Source: Symbiodinium natans (lineage: Eukaryota; Sar; Dinophyceae; Suessiales; Symbiodiniaceae). Taken from it: a stretch of DNA of 64,000 bases. Location of the stretch: contig CAJNDS010000493.1 of the NCBI GenBank assembly GCA_905221605.1, positions 62,001 to 126,000 on the forward strand, read 5' to 3'. The position numbers and the translations under genes were made by a program. Numbering within the stretch: position 1 is the stretch's first letter; each line of letters starts with the position of its first letter. This document shows positions 39,135-49,665 of this stretch, in pieces. The notes beneath the pieces were generated by a model that ran no database searches, was not told the origin of the DNA, and worked only from the letters and a program-made list of their open reading frames with translations.

Positions 39135-39450
39135 TATGACACCGCATGTATGCAGCAATGTATGGGGGTTTCCGACATTAAGGGTGCCTTGTTGGGGTCC
39201 TTGTGATTTTTTGGATCGATATTGGGGGTCCCCTGTGGTCCCCTATTCTAGACTCCCCGTAGAACCTTAATAAAGATGATATCTTTAATATCCTCTCGGG
39301 TTTTATATAAACAAAAAAACAGTAATTCCCAAGGGGGATGTAATATTTTCGTAAACCCCATAAAGCAGCATCTGCATCTTGTGCGGGGGTGATACCTCGT
39401 CGTCACTGGCAGCTGGCGACTGCGCGGCCTGATGCTCACACGAGAATCAG
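39135..39450 (-). CDS. Unknown gene, terminal two exons split by an introner-like intron
   Basis: The exon at about 39,444-39,351 reads EHQAAQSPAASDDEVSPPHK then MQMLLYGVY and ends at a GA donor. The second starts at 39,247 and reads NRGPQGTPNIDPKNHKDPNK then APLMSETPIHCC before a TAA at about 39,136. The intron 39,248-39,350 (103 bp) is a family A repeat. Phase is 0 on both sides. The second exon is low in complexity and its reality is less certain. No domain recognised. Confidence 0.4.
39248..39350 (-). mobile_element. Introner-like element, family A, copy 3
   Basis: Shares AACCTTAATAAA, TTTAATATCCTCTCGGG, TTTTATATAAACAAAA and CCCAAGGGGGAT with the copies at 14,878-15,003 and 37,604-37,721. 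GA donor and AG acceptor at the ends. Confidence 0.65.
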
Positions 39451-39459
39451 CTGCAAGAC

Positions 39460-40500
39460 CCTAAACCCTAAACTCAATGGAGCTACGGACAACCCTTCAG
39501 CCTGGAACTTGGTGGAACTTGCAAAGTTCATCCGTGCCGCTAGCACAAACCAACATGGACGATGCACAGCCTTGGCATCTGCAGCGGCCACCTCACAGCA
39601 GCTCACAGCCATTAGGGTTTAGGGTTTATAGAGTTTAGGCTTGGGGTTTAAGGTTTAGGGTTTAGGGTTTAGGGATCCGAGCTGCCAACGATGGCAACGA
39701 CCCGCTCTGCTCTCAATCTGCTCAGGTCCGTCGCGGATCTTGCTAGTAACACTCGTGTTAAGCCCAGCACGTCTTCTTTTGCGCCAGCTGACTGCTCGGT
39801 GGCCTGGCATGGGCAGCGCGTGCGAGTCGTCCCGCTGCAGCACCAAACACGTGGGCCGTTCTGGGGCATGTTCCCGGCTTGCCGTAAGGCTGCAACATCC
39901 TCTGCTGGAGCATCGGACAACCCTGCAGCCTAACACTCAAGAGTGGTGCAATGCTGGAGTTTGCTAGTAACACTTCTGTGCAAAGAACGCCCGGGCGTTA
40001 AGGCCGGCACGTTTTCTTTTGTGCCAGCTGACTGCTCAGTGGCCTGGCATGGGCAGCGCGTGCGAGTCGTCCCACTGCAGCACCAAACACGTTGGGCAGT
40101 GCTGGAGCATCGGACAACCCTGCAGCCTGGAACTTGAGGGAATTTGCAGCGAAAATGCCACAGAGCCATTACTACTACCTATTACTAACTCCAACGTGGA
40201 CGATGCCACATCCGCCTTGGAGTCTGCAGGCACCTCAGAGCTCATCAGCTCATCCAACAAGCCAACCATAACAAACGAGTTGCCCCTGTCAAGACTCTGC
40301 TCAGGTGCTTTCCACACCATTTATTTATAAAGAGTGACGGATGATATAATTATGAATATAAGTATTGTGATAATAAAATAAAGGATTATTTGATGGATCT
40401 TGCGGCTGCCACCGTTAAGGCCGGCACGTCTTCTTTTATGCCAGCTGACTGCTCCGCATCTGCCCCCTTCAAGTCTGCAGCAGCCGCCTCACGGCAACCA
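39460..40500. repeat. Diverged tandem duplication, unit about 240 bp, two full copies plus fragments
   Basis: GCCAGCTGACTGCTC followed by GTGGCCTGGCATGGGCAGCG and the CAGCACCAAACACGT block occur at 39,785-39,870 and 40,025-40,110. A third partial copy is at about 40,415-40,460. The ATCGGACAACCCTGCAGCCT block recurs at 39,914 and 40,112, with a diverged version at 39,488. Open frames on both strands in this interval follow the repeat and are not called genes. Confidence 0.75.
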
Positions 40501-40511
40501 AGGAATCACCA

Positions 40512-40570
40512 GGGGTTTAGGGTTTAGGGTTTAGGGTTTAGGGTTTAGGGTTTAGGGTTTAGGGTTGAGG
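40512..40570. repeat. Telomere-like array (TTTAGGG)n
   Basis: About eight units, followed by a G run at 40,618-40,630. Confidence 0.95.
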
Positions 40571-41246
40571 GTTTACGGCCCAGTTACCACCCTCTCACCC
40601 TGCCTTTTTGGCACATGGGGGGGGGGGGGGTTGCTCTACACTCGAAGCTCATACTATGATCTTGGAATGTGTTGGACAGAACAGTACTCCGCAAACACGT
40701 CCGAGATGACCCACACAGACTCCTCAACCCAAACCCCAGCTCCCCATTCTAGCGCCGGCCGGGGAGTTTCATCTGCAACCTGTGCTAATACACCATCCCC
40801 ATTTTACGTTCTTTCATGAGCTTACCCCCCCTCAAGCGCAAGGTTGTCAGGTGTTCTCTCCCTCGCAGACTGGGCTGCTCGCCAGCTTCCGAGCTAAGAA
40901 AGGCCAATGCTCTCAGAGCCGGGCCCCCACCGCTAAACCCCAACGTGGCATATTAGGAGCGAGCGCTCAAAGCCCAGCAAAAAATCTGCCAGCTAGTGGC
41001 CTGCAAAACATAAACACGTTTCGCAAATGGCCGGGCAACCCACTTTGTTGGGTTGCGGGAAAGATCAGCAGAAAGTGCTCAGCACCTGCTTCAGGGGCCA
41101 ATCCGTATCGTTCAGAAAATAGTCTCCTGCAAGCGCTTCTGCCGAGCTGGTCAGGATGTCTGGGGCTGGTCGTTGCCGCCAACCTGGTTCATGGTTGGGA
41201 TAGCATGAAAACTTTAAAGTTCTATTCCTTATTGAGGTTAAGCACC
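40571..41246. other. No gene assigned
   Basis: Sequence downstream of the methyltransferase ORF; a + frame at 40,782-41,354 is open but overlaps that gene antisense. Confidence 0.5.
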
Positions 41247-43286
41247 CTAAAAAGTGAAAGAAAATTGTTTCCCAACTTTGACAAAGCAACCTGTCGTGCA
41301 AGCATCCAGAAGCTTCTTGCGGCCACGAGCTTGGTAGCGAGCCAGGGCGCATAGACCACCAGGGTCGTCTTGTGAAGGAAAGCTCAGGCCAGTGGTGCGC
41401 AGCAGGTCTGCACGAACAAACGTCGCGTCTACCCCGCCCAGGTGAACCAAGACATAGCCCAACGCACGCCCCACATTCCGCAGAGCCGTGATGCTCGCAG
41501 AGACCAGGGCCGGGAGCTTGCCCAAGTTCGACAAACATAGCTGATGCACAGGATAGCTGGAATACCTGACAGCCACATCTTCATCATATGGCAAGTCGAC
41601 ACCAAATTCGATGATGACGATACGAGGGCGGTACCTTCCCTCCAAACAGAGCTTCACCCACAAGAGCCACTGGTTCCCGTCGGTATCCAAGGACAGGACA
41701 TCAAAGGTCGATGGCACCATCTGCTCTTGAAACAAGCTTACAACATTCTCGGGTGTTACCCGGTGCGTGGTCAGATTGATCTCCTGGTTCTGAAAGTTGT
41801 CATCTATCATCAAGCCCTGAAAGCCATGGCGGGCCCGAAGGTAGCGCGTGTTGCACTGGTCGCCGAGCTGCGTGCCGATTTCGACGAAATACCGCCTCTC
41901 CGGCCCCAGCATTGCCAGAAGCCGCTCCAGAACGCCATCATTCAAGGCAGCGGAAAACACAGATTTCAACGAAGGCTCCCACAACGAAAGCGGGCCCAAG
42001 TCTCCCGGTGCAGCGCTTGCCCACACCGGCAAGCTGACGTTCGATTGAAGCCTTCGCTCTCGCCATCGCAGCTGCTCCTGAAGGCCGGCTTGCAGGGCCA
42101 TGAGCGCACGCCAAGCCCCCGGAAGTATCACCCCTTCGCTCTGGGTTCTGGGGAAATGCTGGGTAGCTTCGATCTCCGCTACGTTTGCTTTCCTCATGTG
42201 CATCTCTGCCAAGTTCGGCCGGATGTCCAAAAAACGTCGTGCGTTAAATACGTGTGCCATCACGCGAGCTGTGTCGCAACGGTGCTCCGATGATAGAAGC
42301 TGCCCATGGCTCGCAATGAGCAGAGCGAAACGCGACAAGTCTGGGTACGTGTAGACGTTGCCACCCGTGGACGCAGAAGTCGTCAGTGACAGCCCGTCTG
42401 CGTCAATGACCAGTTCCGCCATGTTGTTCTGAAAGTTCTCACAGGTCAATGCTGGCCGGAGGAGCAGGACGTTCAGCATCTGGATGTAGGACGCCGCGGC
42501 TTGCAGCATCGTGCGCAGCAATGGGTCCATCAGGTTCGACCATGCCAAGCTTTCGCTCCAAATTAAAGAGTTCCACATCTCGAAAAGACGATACCAGTCT
42601 AAACCTGAGCTCTCCAAGCGGTCCCCGTCTTCGCGCAAGCTCCAGCGGCAGACCTGCGAGGCCAGAATCAACAGGAGAGCTGCCGGGCATGCCTCGTAAG
42701 TGGAATCCGCGTCGTCCACCCACTGCCTCTCCATGACTTCCCATTCCGGCGAAGCGGAAGGCAAACCCTCATACAACAGTCGATCTGCTGCCTCCGCAAG
42801 GTACTTGGTGATGGGAACGTCGGCCCCTTGACAAGGAGACGGGGCATTCGCAATTCCGTGCGACAATTGGGCCACCTTGTCGTCGAGCCTTGCAAAGCGA
42901 TCCGGCGAACAACATGTTTCCCGAGAACCATGAGCCCAGCCATTCTCCCAACAGTCCGGCAAGGTCAACGAACTGCGCCAATGCTCTGGTTTGGCACAAC
43001 ACAAGAAGTACTGCGAATACGCAAAGCCTGTCAACCAGCAGTCGCCCCGTGATTTGCGCAAAGCCGCCATGCCAGCGCCGAATAGCAAGCGGAAACCCCT
43101 CAGAATTTCAACATGATCCACGATGTGCCAGAAAATACGATGATAGCTGTGGTGAAAATTTAATTTGAGCAACGCTCCTGAAATCATTGTAACAAACTCG
43201 GCAAACAAAGCCAAACTGCCTGCAAAACGCTGAGTGCGATGGCACTGGCGCGTAATCATGCTGACGACTTCTCCACACGCACCCAC
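41247..43286 (-). CDS. Large protein with C-terminal FkbM-like methyltransferase domain
   Basis: A 679-residue intronless ORF. The C-terminal part (roughly residues 465-600) fits an FkbM-type S-adenosylmethionine methyltransferase: RRYFVEIGTQLGDQCNTRYL (glycine-rich loop), GFQGLMIDDNFQNQEINL, TPENVVSLF, FDVLSLDTDGNQWLLW and RPRIVIIEFGVD. The N-terminal 440 residues are helical and contain a hydrophobic stretch near residue 25-40 (LALFAEFVTMISGALL); I recognise no domain there. FkbM proteins methylate hydroxyl groups of polyketides or sugars; the substrate here is unknown. The first ATG at 43,286 is used for lack of a better choice. It is unusual here in lacking short exons and internal arrays, which may mean a retrocopy. 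Confidence 0.75.
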   Translation of the reverse strand: MGACGEVVSMITRQCHRTQRFAGSLALFAEFVTMISGALLKLNFHHSYHRIFWHIVDHVEILRGFRLLFGAGMAALRKSRGDCWLTGFAYSQYFLCCAKPEHWRSSLTLPDCWENGWAHGSRETCCSPDRFARLDDKVAQLSHGIANAPSPCQGADVPITKYLAEAADRLLYEGLPSASPEWEVMERQWVDDADSTYEACPAALLLILASQVCRWSLREDGDRLESSGLDWYRLFEMWNSLIWSESLAWSNLMDPLLRTMLQAAASYIQMLNVLLLRPALTCENFQNNMAELVIDADGLSLTTSASTGGNVYTYPDLSRFALLIASHGQLLSSEHRCDTARVMAHVFNARRFLDIRPNLAEMHMRKANVAEIEATQHFPRTQSEGVILPGAWRALMALQAGLQEQLRWRERRLQSNVSLPVWASAAPGDLGPLSLWEPSLKSVFSAALNDGVLERLLAMLGPERRYFVEIGTQLGDQCNTRYLRARHGFQGLMIDDNFQNQEINLTTHRVTPENVVSLFQEQMVPSTFDVLSLDTDGNQWLLWVKLCLEGRYRPRIVIIEFGVDLPYDEDVAVRYSSYPVHQLCLSNLGKLPALVSASITALRNVGRALGYVLVHLGGVDATFVRADLLRTTGLSFPSQDDPGGLCALARYQARGRKKLLDACTTGCFVKVGKQFSFTF

Positions 43287-43289
43287 ACA

Positions 43290-44439
43290 AGCTGTCTACC
43301 ACACGGCACCAAGCGACCTCCTTGCTGCCTGGCATGACCTCTTCTGACCCAAACATCTTTAGGCCAGCGACCTCGTCTTGCACGGCACCACTCCCGGCAG
43401 CCTCTCAAAGGCAAAACCGATCAACTGTTGGAAATCCCTAATTTGTAAACCGTTTTTCTGAAGGTTCTCACATTCCTTGAACATCCTTAAACCTAATCCT
43501 TAAACCCTAAACCCATTAATTAAGGAGGACATTGGGGTTGAGGTTCAGGCCAAGGATGCTAGGGCTGATTGAACTGAGGCTGGGAGTGGGACAGGGGGCC
43601 CCTAAAATCCTATAACCGACCCCAAAATAGTTGGATTCCTTTAAAATACGGACCCCGAAAAGGTACCCCTTTTTGCAGCTGGGACTCTTTGATGCCAGGC
43701 AAAGCTGCTTAGAAAAGGTACCCCTAATTTCGGAAACCCTTCTTTTGAGATTGGGGTTGAAGTTCGGAGCACTTGTTGGGCGCGGGTTGCTAAAAGGGCG
43801 GGGCAAAGCTTGCAAAACACACGCGACGGTCACCGTGAATTATCACTGTCTGGAAGGCTGAAAGGCTGGACATGTGAATTGCAGGGTGTAGTTCCTCCAA
43901 GTGACTATTGTATGTCCTTCATTACGAAACGGGCCTGGAATTAGTTGCCCACATAAAAGTAACCATCGAACGGCGTTGTTGTAACCGTGTTTGTTTGTGC
44001 GGTTTGCTTTGAAGTTTTTTCTTGCTTACTAATTACGCCGTGGGGTTTTTACCTGGAGGTGTTCTTTCTTTTTTTCGGTACCTGTTGCGACATCCCCGCC
44101 ACTGTATTGTTCCTATTTCTGTGCCTGCTAACAGACCCCGGCACCCCAAGCTCAAAGGCTCAAGGGATTACGGCCCTTGATTCGGACGCCGCACTTGCAA
44201 AAGTTCCGGTTCGGAGTGGCAAATCCAAACCGTGCGCAGCGAAGGCGCCCACGTCGCTGCATGGGACGAAGCCATGCCAGGTCCACCCGATTCGCGCTCT
44301 CGCGGCGATGAGCCGGTCGATTTCTTGCAACGCGCCGCTTCCCACGCCTGTGATGAGCGCGCGCTCGAGACGCACCTTGTTCTTGCTGATCTGTCACCGG
44401 CCTCTCGTGCGCACAGCGCCCGCAGCGGCAGCCGGCGGG
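43290..44439. other. No gene assigned
   Basis: Includes a segment at 43,540-43,740 with internal short repeats and, from 44,150, degraded downstream sequence of the retroelement. Nothing protein-like was recognised. Confidence 0.5.
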
Positions 44440-47130
44440 CTTCAGCGCAGCGGCAGGCGACTCGGTCCGTCCGGGTCACCAAAAGCCAGGACGGCAGCCA
44501 GGGTCGGCAGGCTGTCTTGCGCCGGCCCCACTACCGCCCTTGCCCTCCCCAGCGCCGTTGAGCCGACCGCCTGCTGGCATGCGACGGACAGGGCGCTCCA
44601 CCACCTGCGTGCCCAGGCGACGCCGGCAACCGCGCGCAAAGGTGCCGGGGCGCGGCAGGCCCGCAAGCGGACCAGGCGTCGCACCACTGACGCAGCCTCG
44701 GCGTTCCAGCGCCCCCCGACCTCACAACCAAGCACGCAGAGCTGTTGCGCCCCCCCCTGTGCGAGCTCGGGGTAGGTGGCCGCCAGGTGGCCCGCTTACG
44801 CCGCTCGGCCGTGCGCAGCACGGCCCCGTCACGGTCTGCGGCTCCGCAGTGGGGCGTGCCATCCCTCGCCAGCGGCGAGACGAGTGTGCCGTAGATGACG
44901 AGGTCCAAGCGGCGACGGTCGCCCGGGGGTACTCCAGGCGCGGTGGTATGGGCCAGCCATTGCTGCGGCACCACTTGGCCCTCTGGCCCCCACAGCCTCG
45001 CCCGCGACGCGCACCCAGGCGCGCTCGACGACTTTGGCACGGCGCGCAAGCAGGCCCGTGCGGGGGCAAGCCAAGGCGTGGTCGCCGTGCTCATCGACAA
45101 GGCGGCCACACCCCGGGGTGGACTGCCCGCCATCCCCACCGCAACGCCCTGCGGCCAGCGGAAGCGGCAGGCGGAGGCGTCGCCTCAGTGCGATCTGCAT
45201 CATCTCCGGGGAGAGCGTCGTGTGGGGGTCACTTGGGATGGCCGTAAGCCATGCGCCGGCGTGGGGCCCAGCCTGTGAACGCACAAAAGCGCGATGAGCG
45301 GGCGACAAGGAAGGCAGCAACACGCGGTCGCGGAAGAAACGGTTCCGAGTACGCGACGCGTGAAACTGCCATCCATGCACCCGCCCGCCAGGCTCAGTGG
45401 CGTCGGGCTCGGGTCCCGGCGGTCTCGCCCCCCTAGCAACCCGCGACCAGGTCGGCACATCGACCCAGCCTTCGTGGAGGAGTAGCTGCCGACCAGCCTC
45501 GGCGGCTCGCAGGCATGCTGGGCCAGTGCCATCTTGGAGAGCCCGACCGCCCATGCGGCAAACCTGGGGCAGCGGGCCTCGGAGACGGCGAGCGAGTCAG
45601 CCCACGCAGCCCAGTAAGCTGCGTGGGCTGCGCGTGTTGCCTGAGTGAGACCCAGACCTCCTAAGCTTGCGGGCAACAGCGTGATGGCGCGTGCCGGGCA
45701 CTCCACGTCCTCGGCCGGCTCGCCAACACAAGCTTGCAACGTGCCCCACACAGCCGCATCGCGCGCCGCAGCGTACGGCTTGATCGACTCGGGCGGCACA
45801 GTTCGCAGGGCGTGGTTGGCGCGCGGCGAGGCGCAGTACGCCAGGAGCAACCACGCGCACTGCAGGTCGGGCAGTAGGGGGAGCTGCCGCAGGAGCTCGT
45901 CTTCCTTCGCCACGCGATCCCGCCCCCACGCCTTTATGAACTCCCACGGGGCAGCCCAACGCGACTATGCCGCGTTCGAGCAACGGCTTGTCCCCGCGCC
46001 ACACATCGTCGCCGAGGTCGCGAACCCCCGGCGGCGCTGGTCCCCCGGAGAAGTTGAACGCGAGTCTTGCCCAGGTTGGCCGCGATCCCGGTGTGGGCCT
46101 CAACAGACGCCGTTGCCGTATCGAAGGCTGCACGGGACCGTGTTGGGCACTGGAGCACGAGGTAGAGGTCATCCAAAAACGCGAGGAGTTCCTCACCATC
46201 CTGAAGCCTCTCAGCCGCGTGCTGCAGCCCCGCATGTTGTCCCAAGGCGAAGAGCGCGGGGGCCAACGGGTCCCCTTGCTCGCATCTCTCGCCCTGGAAG
46301 ATGCTATGGTGCTCGCCGCTCTCGTCCCACCAAAGGTATTCCGAGGCCTGACCGTAGAAAAGCCGGGCGAAGGGGACGAGAGCGGGCGCCACTTCATGGA
46401 GCTTGTGCAAAAAAGCAGCGCGGGAAATGCAGTCGTATGCGCTGCGACCGTCTAGCGAGACGACGGTGGTCTGAGGGTCGCATTCGAGAGCGGCCCGCAG
46501 CTTCGCTGTAAGAGCGTCCATGCCCGCGCGAGTGCTTAAGGCATATTGGAATGCTCGGGTCGCCTCATCGAATGTGGCAGCGTGGGAGGCGGCCAACGTG
46601 CGGGAAACAAGCCGCCGGAACGTGTCGCCAGTGGCGATGCCACGGACCCCGCCTCCAGGCTTCTGGATGGCAGTCATGCGCGCAAGCGCAACGCCGGCAG
46701 CGACTTCCTGGGGCACGCGAACACGGGGCGAGGAGGGTGGCAGCCTCGGCCAGCAGTTCCAGAGCATCGGCCTGATCTAGCAGGACTTTGTAGTGTTCGG
46801 CCCGCGCTCCCGACAAGCCCGGCGCGCTGCCGCGCTTGCAAGCACGCAAGCTGCGCGCGATGGCGGCGGCCGAGATGTGTACCTGGGCAGGAGGCCGGAA
46901 CTGGAGAAGCTCATCAGGGATATCCTGCCTGGGCCGAGCCGGTCTCTTCGTCACGTCCGTCAGCGCCGCGAGGGTAGCCGCATCTCCGGGTGCCAGGGGC
47001 GCAAACGTGAGGTCGTGGCGGGCGCGTGAAAGCTCGCCGTTGCGGACTTTAGCGCATGCGACCTCGCGTCGGTGGGCCGCAGCAGCCTCTGCATCGGCAA
47101 TGTTGCTCGCTCCGCGGGCGGGCCGATGCT
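44440..47130 (-). mobile_element. Degenerate retroelement copy: reverse transcriptase, Cys/His knuckle, restriction-like nuclease
   Basis: Minus-strand fragments in shifting frames follow the order of one polyprotein. 46,970-46,760: IARSLRACKRGSAPGLSGAR. 46,720-45,950: TAIQKPGGGVRGIATGDTFR, VVSLDGRSAYDCISRAAF (motif A), GERCEQGDPLAPALFALG (motif B), AFLDDLYLV (motif C) and NLGKTRV. 45,900-45,600: PDLQCAWLLLAYCASPRANH and LLPASLGGLGLTQATRAAHA. 45,400-45,030: RSQAGPHAGAWLTAIPSD and CGRLVDEHGDHALAC, a Cys/His knuckle. 45,020-44,440: WLAHTTAPGVPPGDRRRLDL and TLVSPLARDG, resembling the PD-(D/E)XK-type endonuclease of R2/CRE-like non-LTR elements. At least four frameshifts; base composition is very GC-rich compared with its surroundings. 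Confidence 0.75.
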
Positions 47131-47149
47131 GAGCGCGCGCACAATCCAA

Positions 47150-47720
47150 CAAGGCGGGCCATTCGGCACCGATGCCGCTGCGGGGGCATGCTTGACCTAT
47201 ACAGCGACCCCCGCTCGGTTTGCGCGCAAGTTGGGGTGCTGGCGCGGGGTCCAGATCGCCGTCCACACCACGCTGGTCAGCCCAGCCAGGCGCAACAGGC
47301 AGGTGCGCGCAGGCTGCGAGAGGACGCTGGGGCTTGCGCTGCAACACGCAGAGAATACGCAGAGGAGCGCAAACGCCGCACCTACCCCGAACTGCAGCCT
47401 CACGGGCGCGGCCGGTGCCGCCTCGTGGTCTTCGGGCTCGAGGTCGAAGGGGGCGTATTGGCGGGGCTGCTCCGACGGCTGGCGCGGGCGCGCGGCGCGG
47501 CGCGGGCACCGTGGAGTGCGGGGCCGCGCATCAAGGACGGCCATGGCCGCGCTCGCCGCCCTCACCGCATGGAAGCACGCTGCTCGAGTTGCCCGCGCAG
47601 CCACAGGATGCCGGGGATGGGCAGGAGGTGCCAATTGGAGAGCTCCTCGCCCAAGAGCCAGTGCGCGGCCCAATGGACCGCCGGCTGGCTCGCTGAGCGG
47701 CAGTGGGCCCCCCAAAACAC
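47150..47720 (+). mobile_element. Nuclease-end fragment of the same retroelement type, opposite strand
   Basis: On + the sequence reads CRCGGMLDLYSDPRSVCAQV (knuckle), then VHTTLVSPARRNRQVRAGCE (nuclease region), and in another frame RTYPELQPHGRGRCRLVVFG and LEVEGGVLAGLLRRLARARG. This is the carboxy-terminal part of the element in the minus-strand copy, placed head to head with its truncated 5' end. Confidence 0.6.
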
Positions 47721-48019
47721 CGACCCTTGGATCATCGGCCGGAAAAAGGAGCGTGGAAAAAAACAAATGAAAAACAAATACCCCGCCATTCCCCCGCCCG
47801 CAGTGTTGCTACGCAGCTGCGGACTGCGGCGCAGTCATGCTGCACTGCGCAGTCCGCTGTGGATTTGGGAAACCGACATGCCCGATGCCGAGTACCGCAT
47901 CGTGCTGCTGCGCCGGCTGAAGCCACCGCTCATTTTTTTCGCGCCTTTTGACGCCGGTCACGCGGTCCCTGTGCAGGTCGACCAAGTCCTAGGCGGAGAG
48001 GCCGAGGACTCGGCAAGAA

Positions 48020-48330
48020 GGTGGCTGGGGAGAGGCCGCTCATTCCCGCGCGATGCCCGTGCGGCGGCAACCTCGACGTATTGGGGGACCACCAGCGCGT
48101 GTGCGCGCTGGTCGGGGGGTTAGCCCGTCGTGCTGGCCCCCTCGAACGCGCTGGCGACGCCGGTTCCGCTCGGTTTGGGGGATTTGGTCCCACGCTAGCT
48201 TGCCTCAGCGCAGCACGCGGCAATGCCGAGGCCCTAGCTGCCACCAGCCGACTGCGGAGGCGCACGCTGCGTCCAGCACACGGGGACACGTGGCAACGGA
48301 ACGGGATGCTATACGGGTGGCAGTCGCAGC
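48020..48330 (+). mobile_element. Second + strand fragment of the retroelement knuckle region
   Basis: Reads CPCGGNLDVLGDHQRVCALV then GGLARRAGPLERAG, the same Cys/His knuckle as at 47,180 and 45,150 but better preserved (GDH retained). The segments on either side are shifted or unrelated. Confidence 0.55.
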
Positions 48331-48518
48331 TTGCGATGAGCGCGCTCTCCATTTCTCACATCGACAACTGTTGTGCCGTGCCTTCGAAATTCTCTTGCCA
48401 CCCGATCATCTCCGTGTGCTCCTATGCGACATGCGGCTGCCTGTCCCGCTCGCGACGCGCACCGCCCTTTGCCGAAGTCACCTCGAGCTCTTGCTCAGCC
48501 TGTGCAACGTCCGGGGCG

Positions 48519-48815
48519 TTAGCATCTAGAGCCCTCCCACTCGAGCATGCCGTTTGCTAACACCGTGATGCCTTTTTTTTGCCAAGCTGGGGATGCCACC
48601 GCTGCACAACACCTCACAAAGCTAACGGCCGCATCTTTTTGTTGCGAACGGTTTTTCCAAAAGACATCATTGCTGATGGCCATATACTCAATCAACTTCA
48701 AGATGTTTTGTTGCCATTTGCAGTTTGCTTCCGAATGCTTCCGACTTGGACTCGGTCGTTTCCGCTTTCCGCGTAGTTGGCCACACAGGGCCACATTCAT
48801 CACGCAGTCTCTCAC
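48519..48815 (-). CDS. Candidate coding segment, strand uncertain
   Basis: The minus frame reads WQQNILKLIEYMAISNDVFW then SFVRCCAAVASPAWQKKGIT, protein-like. The + frame over the same bases also reads like protein (AASFCCERFFQKTSLLMAIY). I cannot decide and assign no function. Confidence 0.25.
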   Translation of the reverse strand: MRDCVMNVALCGQLRGKRKRPSPSRKHSEANCKWQQNILKLIEYMAISNDVFWKNRSQQKDAAVSFVRCCAAVASPAWQKKGITVLANGMLEWEGSRC

Positions 48816-49002
48816 ACGATAGTGAGCTGCGGTGGGGCCAGATGCATGGTCTCGCCAACAGATGCATCACCTGCACGCATCCACGATGCTTGCCCTGGAG
48901 AATAAACTGCGCGACCCAATGCCTTCCTGCTATCTACCTTGCCCTAGAGGCTCAGAAAATTTGTTGGGTACTGCGGGCATTGGATGATGCACTCGAGATG
49001 GC

Positions 49003-49422
49003 ATGAGCATGATCCGGCGATATCCGGCGACACATGCGTCATGGGATGACTTTGTTCCAATGACACGCGATATGATGGATACGCAAGCACTGACGCAGAT
49101 AGGGCGACCAGACCTAATTACGTATGGAAGGCACTTGTGTGGTTGCGTTTGCGTTTGCTTCATGCTGGCGGTGCGGGTGGTAGTCGCCATGGCCGCAGCC
49201 CCCATGTTCGGCACGGAGTCCTGCGGAGAGAACTCTTTTTGCCGTCGTTTCAACGGTGGACATACATCTCTTGGGATGCTCTGCAGCAACATTCGCTTGA
49301 AGGGCGATCGGGCCACGTGGCACATGCGCGTCTCCTGTTGTGAATGCCCGGCAGGATACCGTGGCGTCACGGTCCTTGGACACGGCTACGCCATCTCCGT
49401 CTCCGCCGGTCGATCGCCGTAG
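49003..49422 (+). CDS. Candidate secreted Cys-rich exon
   Basis: The + frame reads a hydrophobic stretch (CFMLAVRVVVAMAAAPMFG), then ESCGENSFCRRFNGG, LCSNIRLKGDRA and CCECPAGYRG, an EGF-like ending. It looks like a signal peptide followed by a small Cys-rich domain. Frame stays open to 49,422, where retroelement sequence begins on the other strand. Confidence 0.35.
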   Translation: MSMIRRYPATHASWDDFVPMTRDMMDTQALTQIGRPDLITYGRHLCGCVCVCFMLAVRVVVAMAAAPMFGTESCGENSFCRRFNGGHTSLGMLCSNIRLKGDRATWHMRVSCCECPAGYRGVTVLGHGYAISVSAGRSP

Positions 49423-49449
49423 CGGCAGCTGCGAATGGGTGTTGCCCAG

Positions 49450-49665
49450 GGTTATGCCACGAACCTGCCGTCGCAGGGTCCTGGATGGCAGCGTGAACGC
49501 GTGCGTGGGCGGTCACGGTATCCGGGGGCACCGTCCGCAAGGCGTGGTTGGCCCGCGGCGAAGCACTGATCGCGAGGAGTAGCCACGCCCACTGAAGGTC
49601 TGGGAGCTGGGGCAGCTGCTGTCGGAGCTCCCATTCCGTGCTCATGTTCTGCCTATGCCGCCACG
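49450..49665 (-). mobile_element. Minus-strand fragment of the retroelement, third remnant
   Basis: Reads LRQQLPQLPDLQWAWLLLAI then SASPRANHALRTVPPDTV, clearly the segment that follows the reverse transcriptase in the copy at 45,900. Truncated on both sides. Confidence 0.65.

Noticed and set aside
39655..40330. Overlapping frames on both strands of 70-100 residues
   Set aside because: All follow the diverged tandem duplication and none is favoured by protein-like composition.
43987..44775. + strand 262-residue frame with a hydrophobic start
   Set aside because: Most of it is antisense to the retroelement nuclease region.
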